A stretch of DNA of 64,000 bases from Nostoc sp. S4 (GTDB lineage Bacteria > Cyanobacteriota > Cyanobacteriia > Cyanobacteriales > Nostocaceae), in NCBI GenBank assembly GCA_029379225.1, contig JAQYWR010000031.1:27447-91446 (forward strand), given 5' to 3'. The position numbers and the translations under genes were made by a program. The notes under the pieces are model-generated. The model made no database searches. It had not been told where the DNA came from and was given only the letters and a program-made list of their open reading frames with translations. Below are positions 17,356 through 25,164 of this stretch, piece after piece. Each line of letters begins with the position of its first letter. Within the stretch, counting starts at the first letter, position 1.

Positions 17356-17568
17356 ATGGACAAACAAAACCTGAGGCCACAACCCGCCCAACCCGTCAAC
17401 CGAATCGCAACGGGACAGCTACCGACTCAACTAGCAGAACTATCTGAATTTACCCTATCCCAATTTGCTGATGCTCCTACTATGGGAGCTGTACTACCAT
17501 CAAATACGGGTAATGAAGACGATCAGTTGATGGGGATGTGTTCTTATAACGGAGAGGATATGGAGTAA
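17356..17568 (+). CDS. patE: Cyanobactin precursor peptide 2
   Basis: A 70-residue paralogue of precursor 1. The leader MDKQNLRPQPAQPVNRIATG is nearly the same, but the recognition segment is altered: LAELSEFTL instead of LAELSEEAL. The tail SYNGEDME has Asn for Asp in the YDG motif. The residues before it (NEDDQLMGMC) contain a single Cys at the last position, directly before the tail, and are rich in acidic residues and Met. That is unusual for a cyanobactin core. The differences may give a second product with one heterocycle, or show a precursor drifting towards loss. The open frame and ribosome site are intact. Confidence 0.82.
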   Translation: MDKQNLRPQPAQPVNRIATGQLPTQLAELSEFTLSQFADAPTMGAVLPSNTGNEDDQLMGMCSYNGEDME

Positions 17569-17847
17569 GTTAGCCTCAAAACTACTTCTTTCTCCGTCTA
17601 TGAGCTTGGTTCGAGCGGATTGAATCACGAGGCTTTTGACCGCACCACGACCCGGAGAGAGGGAGACGGAAAGACCGGGAAATGATTAAGGACTTACTTC
17701 GTTTTTCTGCTTCTAGTGATGGTGCGATCGCTCCTTAAGCTAATAATCATTCAAATTGCATCCCCACGTCTCCCCTTCTTTGCGTCCCCGCGTCTTTTTC
17801 CATCATCCAAGCTTAAATACGCCGCAATTCACTTAAAAAACCCAAAG

Positions 17848-18078
17848 ATGAAACTTCCTAAACAATCCCCCCCAATAAAACGTGCTGATTTAATCCAGCC
17901 GCACGAAGCCGTTGATGTGGTTCACGGTAGCGTCGAAGAGTTGGTTAACATTCGGATAAAATTGCTGCACGGCGCAAACTTCAACGATCCGGCAGCCTTT
18001 GAGAACCGCAGCTATAACCAACTAAAAACTTCTGGCTATGGTTGCTTTGACTCTTTGGCTGGCATGGCGTTTCTCTAA
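17848..18078 (+). CDS. patB: Cyanobactin biosynthesis protein, PatB-like
   Basis: A small protein of 76 aa from the ATG at 17848 (MKLPKQSPPIKRADLIQPHE). It contains the block AVDVVHGSVEELVNIRIKLLHGANFNDPAAFENRSY, which I associate with the conserved small protein B of cyanobactin clusters. Its biochemical role is not established, and clusters can make product without it in some systems. The open frame extends 44 codons upstream, but that part has spacer-like sequence (ctccccttctttgcgtcc) and is not believed. No PatC-type gene was firmly recognised. Confidence 0.7.
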   Translation: MKLPKQSPPIKRADLIQPHEAVDVVHGSVEELVNIRIKLLHGANFNDPAAFENRSYNQLKTSGYGCFDSLAGMAFL

Positions 18079-18145
18079 TTTCTCTTGATACTATTTCACA
18101 AAATTCTCGATCCAAATTACTTTTCTTACTCTTTGGAGGAACATT

Positions 18146-19084
18146 ATGGCTGATAATACCGTTAAATTTGGTGACACTTTTTATCTCAAGCACTCAACAG
18201 ATCAATATATAGTTCCTGTTGGTCGCGGGACATACAACTGGCCACAGTTAGGAGACACGACGCAAAAAGTGACGCTTCAACTTGTAGGTAACGAAGGTCA
18301 GGTGGTGGAATCGCAAAGTCGCATCAAAATCAAAACCAAAGAACCTTTAAAAGATAATAATAACATTTTGGGGGCTTTTGCCGATAGCCACGATTGCTAC
18401 TATTCGGAAGATGGCTGGAGTGAAGACAAACAAAGCTGGGTAATTACCAAAGTTTCTGGTGAGGGTTCAATAAGCTATGGCGATCGGGTTTACCTCACCA
18501 ACTGTTCCTACACTAATCAAAACCTGTGTGCTGATACCAATTATCCTGGCTACATCACCACAGCAGAGAACATTAAAGATTGGTGGATTTTAGAAAGCAA
18601 TGCCCCTGTACTTACAGAACTTGGCCCAGTAGGCAGCTCAATCTCCGGCACTGATTTTTCAATTAAACCCGAAAACACAACCGCAACTAAGATTAAAAGT
18701 ATTAACGTGACTGCGGATTGGGCAGTGGACAAGATTCAAGTCGAGTATGAAAACCCTACAACAAATCCTCCTGAAGCAGTAGGCGAGGCAGGCAATCTCA
18801 GCACATTTGCTTTAGCCGCAGGAGATTATCTCACTTCTGTTTCCGGAACGTGGGGAACACAAAGTTCTGGCTTTCCTAAAGAAGATATTATCACCATTCA
18901 ATTTCATACCCATCAAGGCGCTCAATCTCAGGTGTTTGGCGGAAAAAATTCTCAAAAGCAGGTAGAAGAATTTACACTGGCTACGCCTGAAGGTTCTGAA
19001 ATTATTGGTTTCTTTGGCACTTATGGTAGCGCTCGAAATGTTCTGGCGCGATTGGGAATTTACACTCGACCGATCCAATCTTAA
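18146..19084 (+). CDS. Jacalin-like lectin with beta-rich N-terminal domain
   Basis: A 312-aa protein in two parts. Residues 1-150 form a Trp/Tyr-rich domain (FYLKHSTDQYIV, NNILGAFADSHDCYYSEDGW, YLTNCSYTNQNLCAD, WWILES) with repeat spacing that suggests a beta-trefoil. The same domain begins the next protein. Residues ~158-312 follow the jacalin-type lectin pattern: GPVGSSISGTDF, IKSINVTADWAVDKIQVEY, LSTFALAAGDYLTSVSGTWG, SEIIGFFGTYGSARNVLARLGIY. No signal peptide or membrane segment is present. A strong Shine-Dalgarno (TTTGGAGG) lies before the ATG. It is placed inside the cyanobactin cluster. It probably binds glycans, but the ligand is unknown. Confidence 0.78.
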   Translation: MADNTVKFGDTFYLKHSTDQYIVPVGRGTYNWPQLGDTTQKVTLQLVGNEGQVVESQSRIKIKTKEPLKDNNNILGAFADSHDCYYSEDGWSEDKQSWVITKVSGEGSISYGDRVYLTNCSYTNQNLCADTNYPGYITTAENIKDWWILESNAPVLTELGPVGSSISGTDFSIKPENTTATKIKSINVTADWAVDKIQVEYENPTTNPPEAVGEAGNLSTFALAAGDYLTSVSGTWGTQSSGFPKEDIITIQFHTHQGAQSQVFGGKNSQKQVEEFTLATPEGSEIIGFFGTYGSARNVLARLGIYTRPIQS

Positions 19085-19153
19085 CCTCGCCAGCTCCCTC
19101 AGCTTTCTTTGCTCAACAAAACTCATCTCCACCAACTAGTTTGGAGAAAAACT

Positions 19154-21070
19154 ATGGCTGAAAATACCGTTAAATTTAGTGACTCCTTTTATCTCAAGCA
19201 CGCAACAAATCAATACATAGTTGCTGTTAATCGCGGCACATACAACTGGCCACAATTAGGAAACACAGGAAAAGTAACGCTTCAACTTGTAGGTAACTCC
19301 GAAGGTGAGGTGGTGAGAGCGCAAAGTCGCATCAAAATCAAAACGACAGAATTAACAACAGGTAATAATGACATTTTGGGGGCTTTTTCCAATAGCCACG
19401 ATTGCTACTATTGGCAAGATGGCTACGATGAAAATAAACAGAGCTGGTTAATTACCAAAGTTTCAGGTAAAGGAGGTGCAATTCGCTATAATGAGCCGAT
19501 TTACCTTACCAACTGTTCCTACACTAATCAAAAACTGTGTGCTGATACCAGTTATGCTGGCTACATTACAACTACACAAAATACTAAAGATTGGTGGATT
19601 TTAGAAAGCGCTGTAGCTGTGTCTTCCCCGGCTCCAGAAAGCTCATCTCCACCAACTGCATCCGAAATACCGAGCCAACCAGCAAGCGCCCCCCCCAATG
19701 TCGCACCCAGTCCGGCTGCATCAGGCCAAGCCTCGAATGCCCCGACCACTCCAGGCGTAATCAGTAGCACTTACCAACAAAGTTGCAGCGACATCTCTAT
19801 TCAGGGAAATGTCCTATCAGCCACTTGCAGAAAAAGTGATGGTTCGCCGAACAACACCTCAATCGTCTTAAAGGGAATTGAAAATATTGATGGAGAATTA
19901 AAACTAACTGACCCGAATAAACCGAGTAGCTACCAAGAAACTTGCACTGAAATCTCTATTCAGGGAAATGTACTATCAGCCACTTGCAAGAGGGCGGATG
20001 GTTCACCAAACAAAACCTCAATCGTCTTGGATGGAATTGAAAATATTGATGGAAATTTAACATATACAGGTACAACCGAACAACTTGGAGAACTGGGTGA
20101 AACTGCAACTGCCTCGCCAAATATCTCACCTAGTCCCTCTCCAGTGTTACCCGGACAGTTTATCCCAATTGAACAATCTGGAACCTTACCAGAACCAGCT
20201 TCCGCACCACCAAATGTTGCTCCCACTCCACCTCAACCCTCTGTAGAATCCAGCCCACCTGTAACGCCAGCCCCGGCCGCTCCACCCATTCCCCCTGTGA
20301 GATTGCAGGGTAGCCAAATGGTGTTGGTGCTTGATGACAAACATCAGGGGATTTCTGCTGGTGGCGGAGCGCTAAGACCGCAAGGAAACTTCACAATCGA
20401 AGCTTGGGTGTATCCTGCCACAAATGCCGGCAAGCAGGTAATTTTTGCTGATGGGGAAACACTGTTTTATCTCGAAGGTGGCGAGTTGAAGTTTCAGACT
20501 CCTCTCTCTAGTGAAGCGATCGCTTCCGTGGGTGCTGGCATCACATCTGGAAGCTGGTATCATGTTGTAGTGGCACGGGCGGGGAGTCGTCCCGGCAATA
20601 CGAAGCTCTACATTAACGGGGTACACAACGACAACCAAAAGGCAATTTCCCCAGTTTTATCGTTTGGCAATACCTATTTAGGCGGACAGCCGAACGTTCC
20701 AGATTCCCGCTTTCAGGGCAAACTGCTGGAGGTGCGGGTGTGGCGGTATGCGCGATCGCAAGCAGAGATTGAAGCTAATCAGATGTACCCCTTGACAGGG
20801 AGAGAACTGGGCTTGGTGCGCTATTGGTCTTTGAATCAAACAGTAGGGTCAACCCTAGAAGATAAAACAACAAATCGCGCAGTGGGAACACTTAGCGGTA
20901 ATTCCGTCTGGGAGGAAGCAGAAATTCCTCTGAAGTTGAAGCTCGATCCCCAAGAACGGCTGACGCGCTCGACCGGATTGGAAGATTACGGCTTCTGGTT
21001 TAAGGAGATGGCAAAACAACAAAAAACAGAGGCAGATCCTCCCTTCCGGCGGGGGCGGATTTGGAGATAG
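19154..21070 (+). CDS. Multidomain lectin: beta-rich domain + cyanovirin-N homology + LamG-like
   Basis: A 638-aa protein from the ATG at 19154 (the frame opens 15 codons earlier, but this ATG matches the sister gene and has TTTGGAG before it). Residues 1-150 repeat the N-terminal domain of the preceding protein. A Pro/Ser/Ala linker follows. Residues ~204-305 hold two tandem ~50-residue units (YQQSCSDISIQGNVLSATC ... IVLKGIENIDG and YQETCTEISIQGNVLSATC ... IVLDGIENIDG) with the Cys pairs and IENIDG motif of cyanovirin-N (CVNH), a mannose-binding lectin fold. After a second Pro-rich linker, residues ~395-600 resemble a LamG/concanavalin-like fold (FTIEAWVYP, GSWYHVVVARAG, KLYINGV, LLEVRVWRYARS). 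No signal peptide is seen. Confidence 0.8.
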   Translation: MAENTVKFSDSFYLKHATNQYIVAVNRGTYNWPQLGNTGKVTLQLVGNSEGEVVRAQSRIKIKTTELTTGNNDILGAFSNSHDCYYWQDGYDENKQSWLITKVSGKGGAIRYNEPIYLTNCSYTNQKLCADTSYAGYITTTQNTKDWWILESAVAVSSPAPESSSPPTASEIPSQPASAPPNVAPSPAASGQASNAPTTPGVISSTYQQSCSDISIQGNVLSATCRKSDGSPNNTSIVLKGIENIDGELKLTDPNKPSSYQETCTEISIQGNVLSATCKRADGSPNKTSIVLDGIENIDGNLTYTGTTEQLGELGETATASPNISPSPSPVLPGQFIPIEQSGTLPEPASAPPNVAPTPPQPSVESSPPVTPAPAAPPIPPVRLQGSQMVLVLDDKHQGISAGGGALRPQGNFTIEAWVYPATNAGKQVIFADGETLFYLEGGELKFQTPLSSEAIASVGAGITSGSWYHVVVARAGSRPGNTKLYINGVHNDNQKAISPVLSFGNTYLGGQPNVPDSRFQGKLLEVRVWRYARSQAEIEANQMYPLTGRELGLVRYWSLNQTVGSTLEDKTTNRAVGTLSGNSVWEEAEIPLKLKLDPQERLTRSTGLEDYGFWFKEMAKQQKTEADPPFRRGRIWR

Positions 21071-21160
21071 AGTTAAGCGATCGCCCTCTGGTCTGTTCAA
21101 TAGCTCTCAGTCAAGCTTTTCTCTTCCCTAAATGAAATTTGTCTTCTGAAACCCTTTTAA

Positions 21161-21385
21161 ATGCCAAAAAAAGTCAGAGAATTGAAGCAAGCGTTGCAGC
21201 AAGCAGGATTTACACTTTTACCTAAACGTGGCAAAGGTAGTCATTCCTATTGGGTTCATCCACTCCTGTCAAAACCCGTAGTTCTATCTGGCAAGGATAG
21301 TAAGGACGCTAAACCTTATCAGGAGCAAGATGTAATAAAGGCACTAAAGGAACTGGAGCAATTACAGCAAGGAGATGAAGAATGA
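21161..21385 (+). CDS. hicA: HicA-type toxin (mRNA interferase)
   Basis: A 74-residue double-stranded-RNA-binding-fold protein of the HicA/YcfA family, whose members cut mRNA and stop growth. The core motif is LKQALQQAGFTLLPKRGKGSHSYWVHP, with the catalytic His in GKGSH near residue 27, followed by VVLSGKDSKDAKPYQEQDVIKAL. The stop overlaps the start of hicB by 4 nt (ATGA), as in many hicAB pairs. It lies within the cyanobactin cluster between lectin and prenyltransferase genes on the same strand. Confidence 0.85.
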   Translation: MPKKVRELKQALQQAGFTLLPKRGKGSHSYWVHPLLSKPVVLSGKDSKDAKPYQEQDVIKALKELEQLQQGDEE

Positions 21386-21588
21386 AATATAGCATTTTGA
21401 TTCAGTGGTCTGAGACCGACCAAGTGTATGTCGCCAGTTTACCTGAGTGGGGGCAATACGCTCGAACTCACGGTGAGACCTATGAAGAAGCCCTTGAGAA
21501 TGCCAAAGAAGTTTTACAAGACCTAGTATATGGCTACGAGCAGACAGGGAAACCGCTACCAGCAGCCCAGACACTCCAGGTAGCCTAG
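21382..21588 (+). CDS. hicB: HicB-type antitoxin
   Basis: A 68-residue protein with the HicB partial RNase-H-like fold: YSILIQWSETDQVYVASLPEWG, then THGETYEEALENAKEVLQDLV, ending in GKPLPAAQ. It would bind and silence HicA. The extra DNA-binding C-terminal domain found in longer HicB proteins is absent. It is translationally coupled to hicA. Confidence 0.85.
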   Translation: MKYSILIQWSETDQVYVASLPEWGQYARTHGETYEEALENAKEVLQDLVYGYEQTGKPLPAAQTLQVA

Positions 21589-21604
21589 TTATCTCAGTAT
21601 CAGA

Positions 21605-21796
21605 GTGTTCAAGGGGCGATTTGTCTCCCGTCCTCTAGAAGAAGCCCTTTTCCAACTGGATGCGGATGCCTATGGTAGTGCAAAGGTTGGAGATTTTTCG
21701 CTCCTTTTGGCTGCTTTGAGATACAAGCCAGCTAGGAGTTTATTATCCCAACCCCACTTTTTAGCTAGCGATTCCAAGTTAGAAATAGACGATTAG
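21605..21796 (+). CDS. Small ORF directly upstream of the prenyltransferase
   Basis: A 63-codon frame starting GTG at 21605, 16 bp after hicB and 5 bp before the prenyltransferase start. It reads FVSRPLEEALFQLDADAYG ... LLLAALRYKPARSLLSQP and looks protein-like, so it is probably a real member of the operon. I do not recognise the family. By size and place it could fill the role of the PatC/TenC-type small protein, but I could not confirm this from residues. No good Shine-Dalgarno is seen; coupling to hicB is possible. Confidence 0.45.
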   Translation: MFKGRFVSRPLEEALFQLDADAYGSAKVGDFSLLLAALRYKPARSLLSQPHFLASDSKLEIDD

Positions 21797-21801
21797 AGAA
21801 A

Positions 21802-22665
21802 ATGAAAATATTAGCTAAAAAATTACCTTTGATTGCTGCCCATGAACAAGTATTTGAGATTGAAAATATTTATGCTCTTGATATCTTCAAATCATTTGTA
21901 GAAAAAATAGAAAATATTACAGACGGTTGTTCGTTGGAAGTTTCTTGCAAAGTTGATGGAGACCGAATTTATCCAGCTAGATTTTTTTTAGAGTTTAATC
22001 TTCAAACCACAGAACAGCTAAGAATCGTTATTGATTTCTTCAATCAAATTAATACCAGAATTGGTGTCAACATTGATTACTCTTTGATTGACAAATTCTT
22101 CAATGGTGACTTTGATTTCAGCAGACTTAAGGAATTCTTGATTGGTGTCGATTTTCGTAGAGAATTACCTGATTCTTCAGTAGACCTTGCTCTAACTATC
22201 GAAAATTATCCAGAGAAAGAAGAATTAGCAATTGCCCTAAATGGAAAAGATTTAAAAGCAGATGTACAAATGCTACTTGTCAATAAATTCTTGCATATTG
22301 GATTTGATTGTGGATTTAATGGTAAAAGCAATATTGAGCTTTATCCATATATTAAAAAACAAGAGTGGCAACAAGTTGATATACAGCAGCGATTAACACA
22401 AGTTCTGTCGCCAGCAGTTCTGCAACGTTTACCCATTTGTAAGAGAATTAGTGTAGGACTTTCTCAAGCCAATTTAGAAAGAAAAATTTATTACTATTTA
22501 GAAAATATCAACGACTTCTTGAGTAACTTTACTGTAAACGATATTGCCCGGAGAGTTCACACCTACTACCAGCAGCAACCTGTAAAAGAAATGGCAGTTG
22601 CCTTATTAGAAAGTGAATTGCAAGCTGAAACAATTCAAAAGATAAATTTGTACTACATAATCTAA
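21802..22665 (+). CDS. patF: PatF/TruF/LynF-family ABBA prenyltransferase
   Basis: A 287-aa protein with the block pattern of cyanobactin prenyltransferases: FEIENIYALDIFKSFVE, then CSLEVSCKVDGDRIYPARFF, RIGVNIDYSLIDKF, FDFSRLKEFLIGVDFRREL, LALTIENYPEK, FNGKSNIELYPYI, RISVGLSQANLERKIYYYL and ARRVHTYYQQ. Such enzymes have a ten-strand beta-barrel (ABBA fold) and attach a dimethylallyl or longer group to Tyr, Ser/Thr, Trp, Arg or a terminus; some members such as PatF itself are inactive. Precursor 1 offers Tyr and Arg. The length fits. It is followed, after a 218-bp spacer, by the heterocyclase gene. Confidence 0.85.
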   Translation: MKILAKKLPLIAAHEQVFEIENIYALDIFKSFVEKIENITDGCSLEVSCKVDGDRIYPARFFLEFNLQTTEQLRIVIDFFNQINTRIGVNIDYSLIDKFFNGDFDFSRLKEFLIGVDFRRELPDSSVDLALTIENYPEKEELAIALNGKDLKADVQMLLVNKFLHIGFDCGFNGKSNIELYPYIKKQEWQQVDIQQRLTQVLSPAVLQRLPICKRISVGLSQANLERKIYYYLENINDFLSNFTVNDIARRVHTYYQQQPVKEMAVALLESELQAETIQKINLYYII

Positions 22666-22883
22666 TTTAGAAATAATCCATAAATAAGGTAATACCAGTT
22701 TGAAAAAGAATGTGACAGATACAAGCCACCAAACCCAGATTAAATCTAGCCTGATTAATTTTAAATTTTGAATACTTCGACTTACCTCGGCTTCTCCTGT
22801 CGGAGACGCTACGCGAACGCTCGGCACAAGTCGCTCAGTACAAGTTTTGAATTTTGAATTGGTTATAACATGCTCCTACAGAT

Positions 22884-25163
22884 ATGAAGATTCCCCAAAT
22901 TAAACCTCATTTTCGGGTTGAGATAGTTGAACCGAAAAACGTCTATTTACTCAGCGAATATGCGACCTACGCACTGACGGGTGGCCTCTATTGCCAGATT
23001 CTTCCGCTTCTGAATGGTCAGCACACACTAGAAGAGATTATCCAGAAGCTAGATGGGCAAGTTGCACCAGACCACATCCACTACGTTCTCGATCGCCTGT
23101 ATGAAAAAGGCTACCTCACTGATGCCGCTCACAGTCTCACTCCCCAAGCTACCGCATTTTGGAGTTTGCTAGGTGTAGACCCCCAAGTAGTGAGCGATTG
23201 CCTACCCCACACCCAAGTTTTTGTGACAACGGTTGGTGGCGTTGATGCTCAACCTTTAATTGAGGCGTTGCAGGCAATTCAGATTCCCGTGCAGCCAGGG
23301 CAGCCAGACGAGCTAGCATCCGGGGTGAATTCCTTGTGGGTAGTTCTCACTGATGACTATCAACAGCCACAACTGAGCTACATCAATAAAACAGCCCTGC
23401 AAACTCAGCAACCCTGGCTACTCGTTAAGCCAATCGGCGGGATACTGTGGTTCGGTTCTATCTTTACTCCGGAAGAAACAGGCTGCTGGGAATGTTTAGC
23501 CCATCGGTTGCAGGGGAATCGGGAAGTGGAAACTTCAATCTTGCAACAGCAACAGAAGCAGGGGAGGGAATGTTTACCTACTGCTTTTGCTGCGTTGCCT
23601 TCGACAGTGCAAGCAGCGATCGCACTTACGACTACCGAAGTTGCTAAATGGCTGGTGAAGCAGGTTGTCCCAGAATCGAAAATTCCGACCTTAGTCGGGA
23701 AACTGATTACCCTCGATCAGACGAACTTTACCCTAAAAACGCACTCGCTGACTCAGCGCCCTCAATGTCCTGCTTGTGGCAATCCTGATTTAGTTAGTCA
23801 ACAGGTTAACAGTGCGATCGCACTTACCAGCCGCAAAAAGCTGTTTACCCAAGATGGCGGACATCGCGCCTTTACCCCAGAGCAAATTCTGCAACGCTAT
23901 GAGCATTTAATCAGCCCGATTACCGGAGTTGTCAGCGCCCTCGTGCGCGTGTCCGACCCCAATAACCCCCTCATCCACACCTACAGCGCTACCCACGCCT
24001 TGGGTTCCTCCTCAAACCTCAACCGTTTGCGAAAATCACTCAGGCACAAGAGCGGCGGTAAGGGCAAAAGCGATCGCCAATCCCAAGCAAGCGGTTTTTG
24101 TGAGGCAATAGAACGCTATTCTGGCATCTACCAAGGGGATGAACCGCGGATCACTTCTCAGTTTGCTGAGTTGGGCAATGCCATTCATCCGGCTGAGTGT
24201 TTGCTGTATAGTGATACTCAATATCAAAACCGGGAGGAGTTGAATCAAAAGGCGATCGTAGAACATGATTGGATTCCGCAACGCTTTGATCGGACTCAAG
24301 CTGTTGACTGGACTCCTGTTTGGTCAATGACCGAGCAAACGCACAAATACCTGCCCACCGCCTTTTGCTATTACAACTACCGACTGCCCAAAACCCATCG
24401 CTTTTGTTGTGCCGATTCCAACGGCAACGCCGCTGGAGGAACGCTAGAAGATGCGATTCTGCAAGGATTTTTAGAACTGGTGGAGCGCGATAGCGTCGCC
24501 ATCTGGTGGTATAATCGTCTGTCGCGCCCAACTGTAGACCTAGCCAGCTTCAACGATTCGTATCTCTTAGAGTTGCAAGATTGGTATCGCAGCCAGCAAC
24601 GAGAACTTTGGGTACTCGATTTAACTACTGACTTAAACATTCCCACCTTTGTCGCCCTGTCTCGTAATATAGGTGGCAATGAAGAACGAATTATTGCCGG
24701 ATATGGGGCGCATTTCGACCCAAAAATTGCGATTTCACGAGCCGTCACCGAGGTAAATCAAATCGGTTTTGGTGTAGATCGGCTAGATTATTCCAGCGAC
24801 TCAGACTCAGCCTTGAACTACTGGTTTACCCAGGCAACTTTAGCTAATCAGCCTTATCTGGCTCCTTGTACACAAACACTGCCCAAACAATATGCCGATT
24901 ACCCGCAGCAGTGGAGCGATGATATTGGGCAAGATGTATTAACTTGTGTCGAAGTCGCCAGACGTGCTGGGTTGGAGATGCTGGTGCTAAATCAAACCCG
25001 CCCCGATATTGGCTTACCCGTCGTCAAAGTGATTGTACCCGGTTTACGTCACTTTTGGTCACGATTTGGGGCGGGACGGTTGTACAATGTACCCACAAAG
25101 CTGGGGTGGCGCTCTGCTCCATTAACTGAAGACCAGATGAACCCGATGCCAATGGTGTTTTGA
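22884..25163 (+). CDS. patD: Cyanobactin heterocyclase, PatD/TruD-type YcaO cyclodehydratase
   Basis: A 759-aa enzyme that turns Cys (and perhaps Ser/Thr) of the precursor into thiazolines/oxazolines using ATP. Residues 1-80 form the leader-binding RRE domain (FRVEIVEPKNVYLLSEYATYALTG). Residues 85-305 form an E1-like scaffold with a structural zinc site, Cys201/Cys204 (CWEC) and Cys295/Cys298 (CPAC). From ~315 on is the YcaO domain, with ATP-binding motifs SSSNLNRLRKSLRHKSGGKG, GFCEAIERYSG and LEDAILQGFLELVERDS. The C-terminus ends NPMPMVF, a variant of the usual PxPxP tail lacking the last Pro. It is tightly linked to the oxidase gene (1 bp). Confidence 0.93.
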   Translation: MKIPQIKPHFRVEIVEPKNVYLLSEYATYALTGGLYCQILPLLNGQHTLEEIIQKLDGQVAPDHIHYVLDRLYEKGYLTDAAHSLTPQATAFWSLLGVDPQVVSDCLPHTQVFVTTVGGVDAQPLIEALQAIQIPVQPGQPDELASGVNSLWVVLTDDYQQPQLSYINKTALQTQQPWLLVKPIGGILWFGSIFTPEETGCWECLAHRLQGNREVETSILQQQQKQGRECLPTAFAALPSTVQAAIALTTTEVAKWLVKQVVPESKIPTLVGKLITLDQTNFTLKTHSLTQRPQCPACGNPDLVSQQVNSAIALTSRKKLFTQDGGHRAFTPEQILQRYEHLISPITGVVSALVRVSDPNNPLIHTYSATHALGSSSNLNRLRKSLRHKSGGKGKSDRQSQASGFCEAIERYSGIYQGDEPRITSQFAELGNAIHPAECLLYSDTQYQNREELNQKAIVEHDWIPQRFDRTQAVDWTPVWSMTEQTHKYLPTAFCYYNYRLPKTHRFCCADSNGNAAGGTLEDAILQGFLELVERDSVAIWWYNRLSRPTVDLASFNDSYLLELQDWYRSQQRELWVLDLTTDLNIPTFVALSRNIGGNEERIIAGYGAHFDPKIAISRAVTEVNQIGFGVDRLDYSSDSDSALNYWFTQATLANQPYLAPCTQTLPKQYADYPQQWSDDIGQDVLTCVEVARRAGLEMLVLNQTRPDIGLPVVKVIVPGLRHFWSRFGAGRLYNVPTKLGWRSAPLTEDQMNPMPMVF

Positions 25164-25164
25164 A

